Source: Scytonema sp. RU_4_4 | GTDB taxonomy: Bacteria; Cyanobacteriota; Cyanobacteriia; Cyanobacteriales; Nostocaceae | NCBI GenBank assembly: GCA_012031965.1 | Contig: JAAUSC010000028.1 | Span: 1-48,488, forward strand | Reading direction: 5' to 3' | Length of the DNA stretch: 48,488 nucleotides | Part shown: positions 24,329 through 33,612 of the stretch, one piece after another | Numbering within the stretch: position 1 is the first letter of the stretch | Layout of the letters: each line of letters opens with the position of its first letter | Position numbers and translations under genes: made by a program | The notes under the pieces: model-generated | What the model was told of the DNA's origin: nothing | Seen by the model: only the letters and a program-made list of their open reading frames with translations | The model's database searches: none

Positions 24329-25561
24329 TTAGCGCACGGGAACAAGCCCTGCCTTTTCAACAATCTGCTGACCTTCTTTGGAAAGTAACATATTGACGTA
24401 GGCTTCCCCAGCTAGTTGATCGATTGTGCCGTCCTGGCGAAATACAATAAACATCCGCCGACTCATGGGGTAAGAGCTATCCCTGACTGCAGCAGCATTA
24501 ATCCGCTTACCACCTTCTATGTAGGGTTGCACATATTCTTGGGAGTTAGCTTTGGCAATCGCAAGGGGACGGATCGTTCGTTGACCAATAATTGGTCCAC
24601 TTCCTCCAATGAAAATCCCCCCAGGAGTTGAGGCTACCTTACGAATAGCTTCAGTGAAATCACGCATGAATTGTATCCTGGGACTTATTTGCCCAGTTTC
24701 TTTCCCAAGAAGTTCATTCAATGCAGTGGAAGCTTTAGGATCCCTGGCGAAAGGTATGATCGCTAAGTCTGGTCCTCCCACCTGCTTCCAGTTGGTGAGT
24801 TTACCTTTGTATATGTCTTGAAGTTGATCAACTGAAAGTCCTGGAATGGATATGTCTGGATGGGTACAGAAGACTAGCGCATCGAAAGCGAATGGCACTT
24901 GCTTTAGCCCAAAACCCCGTTCTTGAGCTTTGCTATAATCAACATCGCTCAGAGCTCCTCCACGCTGAGCAAAGCTCAGTTCACCATTGAGCAACATAGC
25001 TATACCCTTTTTAGCACCAGGTTTACTGTCTTTCGGTTCTGTGTAGCGGAGACGAAAATTGGGGTGAGCTTGGGTGATTGCTTCGTTTAAGCCCTGAGCA
25101 GTCAGAGCTGCCAAAGTGGCACCACCGCCATAGTTAAATGTACCTTCTGGTACGTTCGGCACCTCTTTCATCGAATTGTAGAGTTTGACATCAGGAGCGA
25201 TATTCTGAGTGCCATTACTGGAATTGTAAACTTCAAGCTCATTAGACTTGTTCAAACTACTGACAGTTACAAATGCACAGTAGATTAACCAACTAATAAA
25301 CAGAAACACTAGACCAGAAATAAGCCGAATCATCCAAGGTGTCAACATCCAATCGTCTAAAGATTTCGACTCAGATTTGGCATGCTTTTTGTTTTTTATC
25401 AAAGAAATATTTAGAGGTTTACCGCACTGTTGACAGTGTTTAGCCGTATTAGGATTTGTACTATATCCACAAAGGTTACATTTTATATACTTTAAATTAT
25501 TTAACCTGTCAGGACTCATCTTTTTCTCCAAAGGTATATTTTTGTACTCACGGTATTGCAC
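24329..25561 (-). CDS. Zinc-ribbon, membrane-anchored PstS-like substrate-binding protein
   Basis: A 410-residue protein with an unusual order of domains. A cytoplasmic four-Cys zinc ribbon comes first (Cys28, 31, 43, 46: CNLCG and CQQCG). One transmembrane helix follows (about 77-100, RLISGLVFLFISWLIYCAFV), then a periplasmic PstS-like phosphate-binding fold (about 135-410). Typical type II binding-protein features are FNYGGGATLAALTAQG, LSVDQLQDIYKGKLTNW, ASTPGGIFIGGSG and SYPMSRRMFIVF. The start may instead be Met15. It lacks a secretion signal, and no pstCAB genes are near, so a sensory or retention role is possible. It lies 221 bp downstream of cheB on the same strand. Confidence 0.78.
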   Translation of the reverse strand: MQYREYKNIPLEKKMSPDRLNNLKYIKCNLCGYSTNPNTAKHCQQCGKPLNISLIKNKKHAKSESKSLDDWMLTPWMIRLISGLVFLFISWLIYCAFVTVSSLNKSNELEVYNSSNGTQNIAPDVKLYNSMKEVPNVPEGTFNYGGGATLAALTAQGLNEAITQAHPNFRLRYTEPKDSKPGAKKGIAMLLNGELSFAQRGGALSDVDYSKAQERGFGLKQVPFAFDALVFCTHPDISIPGLSVDQLQDIYKGKLTNWKQVGGPDLAIIPFARDPKASTALNELLGKETGQISPRIQFMRDFTEAIRKVASTPGGIFIGGSGPIIGQRTIRPLAIAKANSQEYVQPYIEGGKRINAAAVRDSSYPMSRRMFIVFRQDGTIDQLAGEAYVNMLLSKEGQQIVEKAGLVPVR

Positions 25562-25782
25562 CCAGGAGATTTCTATTTTCTGTTATGTTGTTAAACAATA
25601 TCAGTAAATATCAAGTCTATCTACCAGAGTACTACCATTTTTTGTAACACGAACGCAGGAAGTAGATAAAGTGCGATTGTGTCGAGACCAGAGTCCGAAC
25701 AGTCGATGGGGCAAAGGCGAATCGCCAGAATTTCAGTCGTTTTCAGCTCATCAAGGCGAGGTCATTGTCGTTGGGTGGGCTA

Positions 25783-26865
25783 CTAACTGAACACGGTATC
25801 CACTAAGAAAGGGGTGATATCCTCAATACAAAGCAAATGTTGAGCAGCACCTAGGGCGATCGCCTCTTTCACCATACCAAACGCTGCACCATCTTTCTCA
25901 TCTTGAGCAACTGTCAGACCTCCGACTTGAGAAATTGCCTGCAAGCCTTCTGCACCGTCATTCCCAAGCCCAGTTAATAGAACTCCAGCGGTTGATTTGC
26001 CATAGAAGTTAGCGATAGATTTGAACATCACTGTAATAGAAGGACAATGCTTTTCTCCTAGTGCAGCTTTTGAATAAATAAACTTGCCTCGATAGTCTAA
26101 TTCAAGATGATTCTTCTCTGGAGCAAAATAAATTGTTCCCGGTGAGGGTAACTCACCAACTTCAGCAACTTTGACCTTCAAAGAACACTCAGAGGAAAGC
26201 CAATTTACTAGTCCTGACAAAACACCTTGACCCACGTGCAGGGTACAGATAATTGGCAATGGGAAATGGGGTGGTAGTTTGCACAGAATCTTCTGCATGG
26301 CTTGAAGACCTCGTGTAGAAGCTCCTATAGTGATAACTCTTAGCCCACAAGCAATATTTGTTACCAAAAAATCAGATTTGATGGATGATCTAGACGTTGT
26401 AGGTTCTACAGGAGGAGTTAACTGTTGTTTTTGTTGTTGCAATTTTGCAGCCACTTTCATATTAGAAAGGACTTTAATTTTGGCAATCAATGCTGCTTTG
26501 ACTCTCTCGTAATCAGTAGGCGAACCAGTGGTTGGTTTAGGAAAAACATCTGCGGCTCCTGCTTGTAACAGACGAAAGATATTGTCTGTGTCTGTGTTTT
26601 GTACAAAGTTGCTAATCACCAAAATTGGTCGCGGGTCTTGAGCCATGACACGCTTGGTTAACTCTAGACCATCCATCTTTTCCATAAGCAGGTCTGTACA
26701 AATAACATCAGGCTGCGTCTGGGTAATGATTTCCAAACCCTCCACACCATCGCGTGCTGTACCGACTACAGTGACCTCTGGAGAGGAATTGAGTAATCGT
26801 TGGAGAATTGTTAAAGCAACTGGGGAATCTTCGACTAAAACCACTGTTTTTTGAGATGCTATCAT
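25783..26865 (-). CDS. cheB: Chemotaxis protein-glutamate methylesterase/glutaminase
   Basis: A 360-residue CheB. The N-terminal receiver (residues 5-125) has the acidic pair in VEDSP and phosphoacceptor Asp58 (CTDLL). A Gln-rich linker (about 140-165) joins it to the methylesterase domain (about 175-358) with catalytic Ser183 (GASTRG), His210 (CTLHVGQG) and Asp303 (GLGNDGAEGL). The enzyme removes methyl groups from, or deamidates, receptor glutamates when phosphorylated by CheA. The usual GASTGG has Arg in place of one Gly. The gene follows cheA directly (start 26865, cheA stop 26866), so it is co-transcribed. No cheR is seen in the window. Confidence 0.92.
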   Translation of the reverse strand: MIASQKTVVLVEDSPVALTILQRLLNSSPEVTVVGTARDGVEGLEIITQTQPDVICTDLLMEKMDGLELTKRVMAQDPRPILVISNFVQNTDTDNIFRLLQAGAADVFPKPTTGSPTDYERVKAALIAKIKVLSNMKVAAKLQQQKQQLTPPVEPTTSRSSIKSDFLVTNIACGLRVITIGASTRGLQAMQKILCKLPPHFPLPIICTLHVGQGVLSGLVNWLSSECSLKVKVAEVGELPSPGTIYFAPEKNHLELDYRGKFIYSKAALGEKHCPSITVMFKSIANFYGKSTAGVLLTGLGNDGAEGLQAISQVGGLTVAQDEKDGAAFGMVKEAIALGAAQHLLCIEDITPFLVDTVFS

Positions 26866-29238
26866 TTATACCAATCTCCTCAACGTCTCTAAAAAGACTC
26901 CTTGCTCAAAGTCTCTTTTTGTGATAAAGGCGTTTGCTCCAACTTCTACGCCTTGGCGCTTGTCTTCTGCTGACATTAGGGTTGTCACTAAAATGACAGG
27001 CAATTCATTATATTCCGGTATTTGACGAATTTTGGCTGTTAGTTCAAAACCACTCACATTTGGCATTTGCACGTCTGAGACAACGGCATCGAATTTGCTT
27101 TGCTTCAGTTTGTTGAAGCCGTCTTGACCATCTACAGCAGGTGTGACTTCGTAACCAGCACTTTCCAAAATTCGCCTCATTTGAGTACGAATGGGAACAG
27201 AATCTTCAACAAGAAGAATCTTCTTGTGTTTGACTTTTACTTTTTCCCTTAATTCCTTAATCGTGATAGAAATAACTGTCTTCTTAGCTGATTTGAACAA
27301 ATCTAAAGGATTAAGTACCATGCAAACTTTCCCTGTACTGAGAATCGTGGCACCAGATATGTTACAAACCCTCTTGAGCAAATGACTTTGGGGCTTCAAG
27401 ACAATCTCTTGTAGCTCCAATACAGTATCTACCAACAGTCCCAAACGTTCTGAACCAACCTGGAGAATAACGCACGAAATGCTTTTTGAAGCAGCATTTA
27501 GAGCTTGGGTTGATGCAGGCACTTTGACAGGCAAGCCTAATAAATCTGCCAGCCAAGCAATCGAGACAGGCTGTCCTTGGAACGGGAATGTTTCGCTACC
27601 TTCCAGCGCGAAAATTTCCTGAGGAGAAACCAACAGCATCGTTTCCACAAATTCCACAGGAATGGCATAAGCATGTTGGTTGACCTGCACAATTAAGACA
27701 TTGGAAGTTGCCAATATGCTGTTGAGCGTGACGCGAAATAAACATCCCTTGCCTGGTGTAAATTCTACCTGGATGGTTCCCTTTAAGCGCTCGACATTGG
27801 CACGCACGACATCCAGACCAACTCCTCTGCCAGAAATCTCGGTGAGTGATGTGCGAGTGGAGAAACCAGGCGCAAATATTAATGCCTGAATTTCTGCTGT
27901 TGACAGAGCTGCCAGTTCTTGCTCAGAGTAAATCCCACGGCGCACCGCTGTCAGTTTAATGGCTTCGACATCTAAGCCGCGCCCATCATCTGAAACTTCA
28001 ATACTCACCGTGTTACCTGTCTGGTAAGCCCTGAGGTAAATTGTCGCCGTACTAGGTTTGCCAAGTTTTAAACGCTCTTGGGGTGTTTCAATGCCATGAT
28101 CTATTGCATTGCGAAGGATGTGCATGAGCGGGTCTTTCATCTCTTCAATAATCCGCTTGTCTACACCAGTCTGCTCACCTTCGATGTAAAGATCAACTTC
28201 TTTGCCTTGCTGCTTAGCCAAATCTCGTACGGTGCGGGGAAACAGATGAAAAATTGTAGATAATGGCAGTAGTCGCAGGGAGGTCACTCCTGAGTGGAGT
28301 TCATTAGATACGGTTTCAAGTCTGGCAGTATAGTCAAATGCTTTATTCCGGAGTCGATTGAGAGACTCTCCCAGTTGCTTGAGACGGTTTTCCATCAAGC
28401 GAGAGAAATTGTGCGCTTGTTGCAGTTCACGACCTTGCCCGCGTCGCTCTAAGTTTTCATAAGACTGACGAACCAAAAAAGCTTGCTGACTCAACTCTTC
28501 CCACAAAGCTATCATGTCCTCAATTTCAGCAAGTTGATCGGCAATCTGACCTTTGGTCACCACCATCTCACCCACTTGAGTCAAGAGCTTATCGAGCTTC
28601 TGGGCTTCAACGCGGATGGTATCAATCTGGTAGTCATTGACTTGAGCAGAAGTTTCTGTTACTGCTTCGGTGGATTCACTAACCTGAATTGCTTCATTTG
28701 GGGGCAAGACAGAGGAATCCTCTTCTGGTTGAGTATCATCAAAAACGAAGGATGAGTCTGCAAAAGGCAGGGTAGAAGAATCAATTTCTGATTCAGTCGC
28801 CGTTTCCTGAGTCTCTGACCATGTGTCACTAGACTCTTCTATCATCAGTTGAGCTAGGACATGGAAAACACTCACTCCTGCTGGTTGTCCGGTAACGGCT
28901 TCATGAGCAATTTTACGAACAGCATCCAGCGCTTGAGAAAGGCAATCGTACACTTGGGAAGTGAACACTCGCTCACCCCGATGAACGGACCCCAAAATTT
29001 CTTCCATTTCATGGGTGAGAGTTTCTACATCTTTGATCCCCAACATCCGGGAATCACCTTTGAGGGAGTGTGTTTCTCGCAGTAATTCTTCTAGTTTAGC
29101 CCGGTCTTGGGGATTTTTTTCTAGATGAAGCAATCCTGCTTCGATTTTCTGTATGTGCTCTGCACTGGCGGCTTTGTAGAGCGATCGCAATTCTTCGTCT
29201 TCTATTATCATGGCTTTGGAGCTATTCTCATGATTCAT
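26866..29238 (-). CDS. cheA: CheA-type hybrid histidine kinase with C-terminal receiver
   Basis: A 790-residue chemosensory kinase. The Hpt domain has phosphorylatable His57 (ETHSLKGDSRMLG). Then come an acidic linker (about 135-195), a dimerisation/regulatory helix region (about 215-340) and the HATPase domain. The HATPase domain shows the N box (MHILRNAIDHGIET), G1 (VSDDGRGLD) and G2 (GRGVGLDVV). A CheW-like domain follows (about 515-650), then a receiver with Asp722 (VVSDVQMPN). This is the PilL/PixL arrangement common in cyanobacterial phototaxis and pilus systems, in which one protein phosphorylates its own receiver and separate regulators. The MCP gene lies 13 bp upstream and cheB immediately downstream. 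Confidence 0.93.
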   Translation of the reverse strand: MNHENSSKAMIIEDEELRSLYKAASAEHIQKIEAGLLHLEKNPQDRAKLEELLRETHSLKGDSRMLGIKDVETLTHEMEEILGSVHRGERVFTSQVYDCLSQALDAVRKIAHEAVTGQPAGVSVFHVLAQLMIEESSDTWSETQETATESEIDSSTLPFADSSFVFDDTQPEEDSSVLPPNEAIQVSESTEAVTETSAQVNDYQIDTIRVEAQKLDKLLTQVGEMVVTKGQIADQLAEIEDMIALWEELSQQAFLVRQSYENLERRGQGRELQQAHNFSRLMENRLKQLGESLNRLRNKAFDYTARLETVSNELHSGVTSLRLLPLSTIFHLFPRTVRDLAKQQGKEVDLYIEGEQTGVDKRIIEEMKDPLMHILRNAIDHGIETPQERLKLGKPSTATIYLRAYQTGNTVSIEVSDDGRGLDVEAIKLTAVRRGIYSEQELAALSTAEIQALIFAPGFSTRTSLTEISGRGVGLDVVRANVERLKGTIQVEFTPGKGCLFRVTLNSILATSNVLIVQVNQHAYAIPVEFVETMLLVSPQEIFALEGSETFPFQGQPVSIAWLADLLGLPVKVPASTQALNAASKSISCVILQVGSERLGLLVDTVLELQEIVLKPQSHLLKRVCNISGATILSTGKVCMVLNPLDLFKSAKKTVISITIKELREKVKVKHKKILLVEDSVPIRTQMRRILESAGYEVTPAVDGQDGFNKLKQSKFDAVVSDVQMPNVSGFELTAKIRQIPEYNELPVILVTTLMSAEDKRQGVEVGANAFITKRDFEQGVFLETLRRLV

Positions 29239-29251
29239 TTTGTTCTTCTTA

Positions 29252-30742
29252 TTACAGTACAGCCTGAAGATTTTGAGCGGCTTCGTTGAGATCTTCAGTA
29301 ACTTCTTTTACCTGGGAGATGGCATCAACTGTTTCTTTTGCCTCTAAATTGATGGCATTCATGGCTGCAACCACCCTCTGCACAGCTACAGCCTGCTGTT
29401 TAGCTATTACTGAAATTTCTTGGTTGTTCAGGAACACTCTGTTAACAGCATCAGCGATATTTATAAATACATCACCCGTTTCTTCCGCCAGCCGAATTCC
29501 CTGTGTTGCTTTCTTGGTACCTTCATCCGTCACCATGATGGTAGAGTTAATTGCTGCTTGCACTTCGTTAACCAACAGATGAATCCGGTCAGCTGATTTC
29601 CTACTTTGGTCAGCCAGTTTACGAATTTCGCTAGCCACGACTGCAAAGCCTTTGCCATGTTCACCCGCACGAGCTGCTTCTACGCCTGCGTTCAGAGCCA
29701 GCATGTTTGTTTGGCTTGCCAAATCTGCGACGAGATCAGAAACTGTGGTGATTTGTGATGTTTGCTCAGAAAGACGAACAATCTGGTTAGCAATGATTAT
29801 CACCTGGTCTTTCAGTTCTGCGATACCGTCCATCGCCACACCCACTGTTTTCGTTCCTTCCTCTGCGAGGTCGAGAGCTTTTTGTGCTCCCCCAGTAGAG
29901 ATTTCTGCTTTTTGGGCCGATATCAATGAAGAAGCTCCCACTTCCTCAATCGTGATAGTGGTTTCATCCACTGAGGCAGACTGCTGCAAGATCGCGTCTT
30001 CCTGCGCGTCAATAGTAGTGGTAATATCTTTTACAGAAGAGGCAACTGCATTTGCGGCATCTAAGATTGTCTTAGCGATACCGGACGAGAGTGCATAAGA
30101 AATGACGATGGAGATAGAGACTGCTAGCAATGTACCTAACCCAGTGATAACTCCCATAAAGGACATTACGTCTCTAAATTCATCTGTTGCTGCTTTAGTC
30201 ACTCTGTCTTGCTCTATTTCAACCTCTCTCTGCAGGTTTTCAAAGTCTAGAATAAAATTTCTACTTTGGTAGATTGCATATTTTCTAACTGCCTCAGTTC
30301 TACTATTTTGCACGACCAAGTTAATCAACTCTCGCTGAGATTGCTCAAGTTGTTCTGCGATTTTACGGAGTCTTGCTAACCTCTGTTTCTGTTGCGGCGA
30401 GTTCTGAAGCAGCTTTTCAGTCGCCTGTAATTTTTTCTTATAATCACTGACCTCTTTTTCAAATGATTCTTTGATACCTCGGTTACTTGTTGCATTAAAT
30501 TCTTTAAGATTGACTTGATTGCCAAGTATCAGTATGGAGCGTACTGTCCGATCCACTTTTAATACACCTAGTAGCGTGTCGTGTGCTAATTCACTGGCAT
30601 CCCCAGCTTCTATTGTTCTTTTGTAAGCAACATCTGTCCTTTGGGAATTGACGAAAGCTACACTGCTAAGTCCTAGTAATAAGCAAAGCGGAAATGAATA
30701 TCCGAGTAAAATTCGGTCTCTTAACCTTAATTTGGTTAACAT
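29252..30742 (-). CDS. Methyl-accepting chemotaxis protein
   Basis: A 496-residue transducer. TM1 is at about 11-30 and TM2 at about 190-218. Between them lies a helical periplasmic domain of about 155 residues resembling a four-helix-bundle (4HB_MCP) sensor. The cytoplasmic part (about 225-496) is a coiled-coil signalling domain with the conserved hairpin tip [20 protein letters not shown] and [21 protein letters not shown] canonical HAMP domain is not obvious between TM2 and the hairpin. There is no C-terminal CheR/CheB-docking pentapeptide. It would pass periplasmic or membrane signals through CheW to CheA. The gene is in the operon between the cheW-like gene and cheA. Confidence 0.92.
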   Translation of the reverse strand: MLTKLRLRDRILLGYSFPLCLLLGLSSVAFVNSQRTDVAYKRTIEAGDASELAHDTLLGVLKVDRTVRSILILGNQVNLKEFNATSNRGIKESFEKEVSDYKKKLQATEKLLQNSPQQKQRLARLRKIAEQLEQSQRELINLVVQNSRTEAVRKYAIYQSRNFILDFENLQREVEIEQDRVTKAATDEFRDVMSFMGVITGLGTLLAVSISIVISYALSSGIAKTILDAANAVASSVKDITTTIDAQEDAILQQSASVDETTITIEEVGASSLISAQKAEISTGGAQKALDLAEEGTKTVGVAMDGIAELKDQVIIIANQIVRLSEQTSQITTVSDLVADLASQTNMLALNAGVEAARAGEHGKGFAVVASEIRKLADQSRKSADRIHLLVNEVQAAINSTIMVTDEGTKKATQGIRLAEETGDVFINIADAVNRVFLNNQEISVIAKQQAVAVQRVVAAMNAINLEAKETVDAISQVKEVTEDLNEAAQNLQAVL

Positions 30743-30836
30743 AATATATCCTTTCGTGTGATGTGTATCTATAACTAATTGAGATTTGAGTTATATTTTA
30801 GTTAAATTCACTGACTCTTAAAATTTTTCTTGAACA

Positions 30837-31928
30837 CTAAATTTGTTCATTCACTATCAGTCCTCCTTGGGTCAAAATTTTAGGTAGGTCTAGGATGCTC
30901 AATTTTTTTTCCCGAAAGAAAGCCATTCCCCGAAGGTACTGTGCATCGTTAAGAAGTTCTAGTGCAGGCAACAATGTCATTTCAGTAGGATTGAGATAAA
31001 CCACCTCCAACACTTGATTGACGGGCAAGCCAACAATAATGTCATCAACTTGAACTACCACAGCTTTAGAACCAACTCTTATCGGGGTGATCGGGAGGTT
31101 TAAAACGTTCCGAATATCAACTAAGGTGACAATTTCTCCACGCAAATTCATATTGCCAACAATGTATTGTGGGCAGCAGGGAATGGGTGTCAAATTGTCA
31201 ATATCAGTGAATTGACATACCAATTCTAAGTCCAGCCCATAGTAATTGTTGTCAATTTCAATCACTGCGAGAGGCACCAGCTTGTTTGTTTCTTCTGAGT
31301 CTTTTAAAGATTCAATTGATTGCCTAAGATGAACAGCCCTTTGTCGGAAAACGACCCGTTCTTCAGGAGTTGTATGGGGGCAATATAGGTCGTAGAAGTT
31401 TGGTGTTTGGAATTCTTCGTCTTGTTGTTGTCCATTATCAGATACTGTCATGAGATCCAATTGGCTTTGTGCATCCCAAATTAAAGTGAATAAAGTATCT
31501 GGTTGACGAACTAACTTCTTGATATCAAGCAGAAAAATTGTTTTTGATTCTACCTTAGCAATACCAGCAATAAATGCTGTGTCGATATCACAGAAAAATC
31601 CATAAGTAGACTCAGTTTTTATGACTTTATCATCCAGTTCTAGCATTTCGTTGATATTGTGAACTAGGATGCCAATTTGCAAGCCTTCACATTGCACAAC
31701 GATGATGTAATCATCAAGATGGCAAGCTTGCGGCGAATACCCTTGGAGCCAATCAAGATGCATCACTGGCACAATTTGCATCCGTAAATTAAGTATGCCA
31801 ATAATATCAGGATTTTCTCCAGTAACGGGTATTAATTCTGGAAGCGGGAAAATTTCTTGAACCTGTGCTGCTTGGATTCCATAGTGTAAGTTATGTTTAT
31901 GAAATATTAGGTATTTTTTGTGATTCAT
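30837..31928 (-). CDS. Double CheW-domain coupling protein
   Basis: A 363-residue protein with two CheW-like domains, at about residues 4-140 and 212-352. In each, a strand pattern of the CheW fold is visible. The first has YGIQAAQVQEIFPLPELIPV and IIGILNLRMQIVPVMHL. The second has YYGLDLELVCQFTDIDNLTP and IVGNMNLRGEIVTLVDIRNV. CheW couples receptors to CheA. Tandem-domain CheW proteins are known and may bridge two receptor or kinase contacts. It lies 94 bp upstream of the MCP gene and 477 bp downstream of the PATAN-REC regulator gene. Confidence 0.88.
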   Translation of the reverse strand: MNHKKYLIFHKHNLHYGIQAAQVQEIFPLPELIPVTGENPDIIGILNLRMQIVPVMHLDWLQGYSPQACHLDDYIIVVQCEGLQIGILVHNINEMLELDDKVIKTESTYGFFCDIDTAFIAGIAKVESKTIFLLDIKKLVRQPDTLFTLIWDAQSQLDLMTVSDNGQQQDEEFQTPNFYDLYCPHTTPEERVVFRQRAVHLRQSIESLKDSEETNKLVPLAVIEIDNNYYGLDLELVCQFTDIDNLTPIPCCPQYIVGNMNLRGEIVTLVDIRNVLNLPITPIRVGSKAVVVQVDDIIVGLPVNQVLEVVYLNPTEMTLLPALELLNDAQYLRGMAFFREKKLSILDLPKILTQGGLIVNEQI

Positions 31929-32405
31929 TGTGTTTTGTCATTCTTTATTTTCTTGAGATGTAACAGTTAAACATCAATTGATTCCATGTGAAAATTTTTG
32001 AAATCAAAAGATAGTCAGACAATTTTGGATTTTAGATTTTGGATAATGGAATTGACCCTCAGGGGGCTTGGAAATTTTGAATTTTAGATTTTGGGTTGGT
32101 TCCACAGGATTTATCCGGGGACTTGTACCATCAAGGAATCATTGGTCAAGGAATTTTAAAGTTCTTCTAAAGAAGTTTAAAATTTAGATTAAGTAGATAG
32201 GTGGAAATAAACACCAACTATGTTAAGAAATGTAAAAACGCCTCAAATCCTTACTAATGAACGCGCTTGTGCTACAAGTCGCTTAACCCGACGGCAGATG
32301 CTCCACTTGGGGAAACCCCAAGACCGCACTGCCTCCCCAACGCACTGGCTCCTAATGACCAATGACTAATGACTGCCTTTACTAGTTAACTTTATTTGTA
32401 CCGAC
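31929..32405. other. Intergenic repeats between regulator and double-CheW genes
   Basis: Contains AATTTTGGATTTTAGATTTTGG-like A/T-rich direct repeats (about 32022-32095), a GC-rich palindromic block (about 32270-32345, CTTGGGGAAACCCCAAG) and ATGACTA-type heptamers (32355-32372). No gene is supported. The gap suggests that the regulator gene and the cheW-to-cheB operon may be transcribed separately. Confidence 0.5.
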
Positions 32406-33587
32406 CTACTTAGCGTAAGCTTTCTTTGTCAGAGTTTTTTTTAAAACATTTCCTTTTTCGCCAATATATTTCTCCACGATATCAAGTAAATTCTTGGGTT
32501 CAAACGGTTTGGTTAAATAATGAGTTGAACCAGCAATTTGACCTCGGAGTTTATCGGAGAACTTATCTCGTGCCGTGACCATAATAATAGGTAAATTCTT
32601 GAATTTTGGAATGCTGCGTACTGTACGGCAGAATTCTAAGCCGTCAATATCTGGCATAGTGACATCTAACAGTAACAGTGCAATAGGATTGGTATTCATC
32701 AACTTTAGAGCCTCTACAGCGTTATTTGAAAAGAGAACCTGATAGTGCTCCCCTAAAGTCCGCTTGATTAAAATCTGCACGACAGTACTGTCATCAACAC
32801 TCAGAATCACTGGACGTTGCTCTTGAACATCACAAACAGCTTGATTGACGGGTGTATTTTGCTCAAAAGTCATCCACCCTGACGCTACCCACTCCTGAGA
32901 AGTTCGCGCCATATCCAGAGGATCTTGGTCTAAGTGTTCGGCGATGTCAATGAGCGATCGCTTACCATCTACCCATTTGTGGAAATGCTGCGCTTTGCTA
33001 TCTTTTACTGTTTGCCAACCTGGTGTAAGTTGTGGAATAGCATCCATGTTGGGAATCACAGGAGTAAGTGCAGTCCATTCTTGCTGACGACGAGCAACAT
33101 CTTGAATTAGCCTATCCCATTCCAAAGCGTGACAGTCTTTCCCATAACTGAGGTCAGTCTGAACTATGGGATTTAACTGTAACTTTCCTGCATAAGACAA
33201 TGTTTGCTCTAACACTTGTACAACTTGAGCATGGACACAGGCTTCAATCTCCTCCCATTTGAACACTCGTATCCGAACGATTTGCTCTAAAAGTTCTCGA
33301 AAAGATAATGGATTTTGTAACTTTTGCGCTGCATATCTAACAGCAATATCAGTCCAGTCATGACTTAACTTAGTCCCAATCTTTCTCGTCAGTTCTTGAT
33401 TGTTAAATATCTTTGAGCCACCGTACACAATTCCACCGTTACTCAAACAGACAACACGTGACCTGATCTTGTGCTCAGAATTTACGATGGCATGAATGTA
33501 AATAGACCCACTGACACCTGTACTTTGTAAATTCTCTAGTAAACTACTGAGTTTCCCAGCTTGATACTGTAATGATTTCAACATCAT
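32406..33587 (-). CDS. PATAN (DUF4388)-receiver response regulator, PatA/PixG-like
   Basis: A 393-residue regulator if started at ATG 33587 (or 33584). An N-terminal PATAN/DUF4388 region (about 8-110, LENLQSTGVSGSIYIHAIVN, then VVCLSNGGIVYGG) is followed by a helical middle part. The C-terminal receiver (about 260-380) has VILSVDDST, the phosphoacceptor in LLLLDVTMPD and the Lys of YLTKPFEP. Anabaena PatA and Synechocystis PixG share this order and act in heterocyst patterning, pili or phototaxis as CheA targets. The open frame extends to 33908, but that extension is made of transposase relic sequence, partly out of frame, so it is not the native N-terminus. No strong ribosome-binding site precedes ATG 33587. 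Confidence 0.82.
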   Translation of the reverse strand: MMLKSLQYQAGKLSSLLENLQSTGVSGSIYIHAIVNSEHKIRSRVVCLSNGGIVYGGSKIFNNQELTRKIGTKLSHDWTDIAVRYAAQKLQNPLSFRELLEQIVRIRVFKWEEIEACVHAQVVQVLEQTLSYAGKLQLNPIVQTDLSYGKDCHALEWDRLIQDVARRQQEWTALTPVIPNMDAIPQLTPGWQTVKDSKAQHFHKWVDGKRSLIDIAEHLDQDPLDMARTSQEWVASGWMTFEQNTPVNQAVCDVQEQRPVILSVDDSTVVQILIKRTLGEHYQVLFSNNAVEALKLMNTNPIALLLLDVTMPDIDGLEFCRTVRSIPKFKNLPIIMVTARDKFSDKLRGQIAGSTHYLTKPFEPKNLLDIVEKYIGEKGNVLKKTLTKKAYAK

Positions 33588-33612
33588 AATTGCAAGAATT
33601 TGCTGTAGACTT

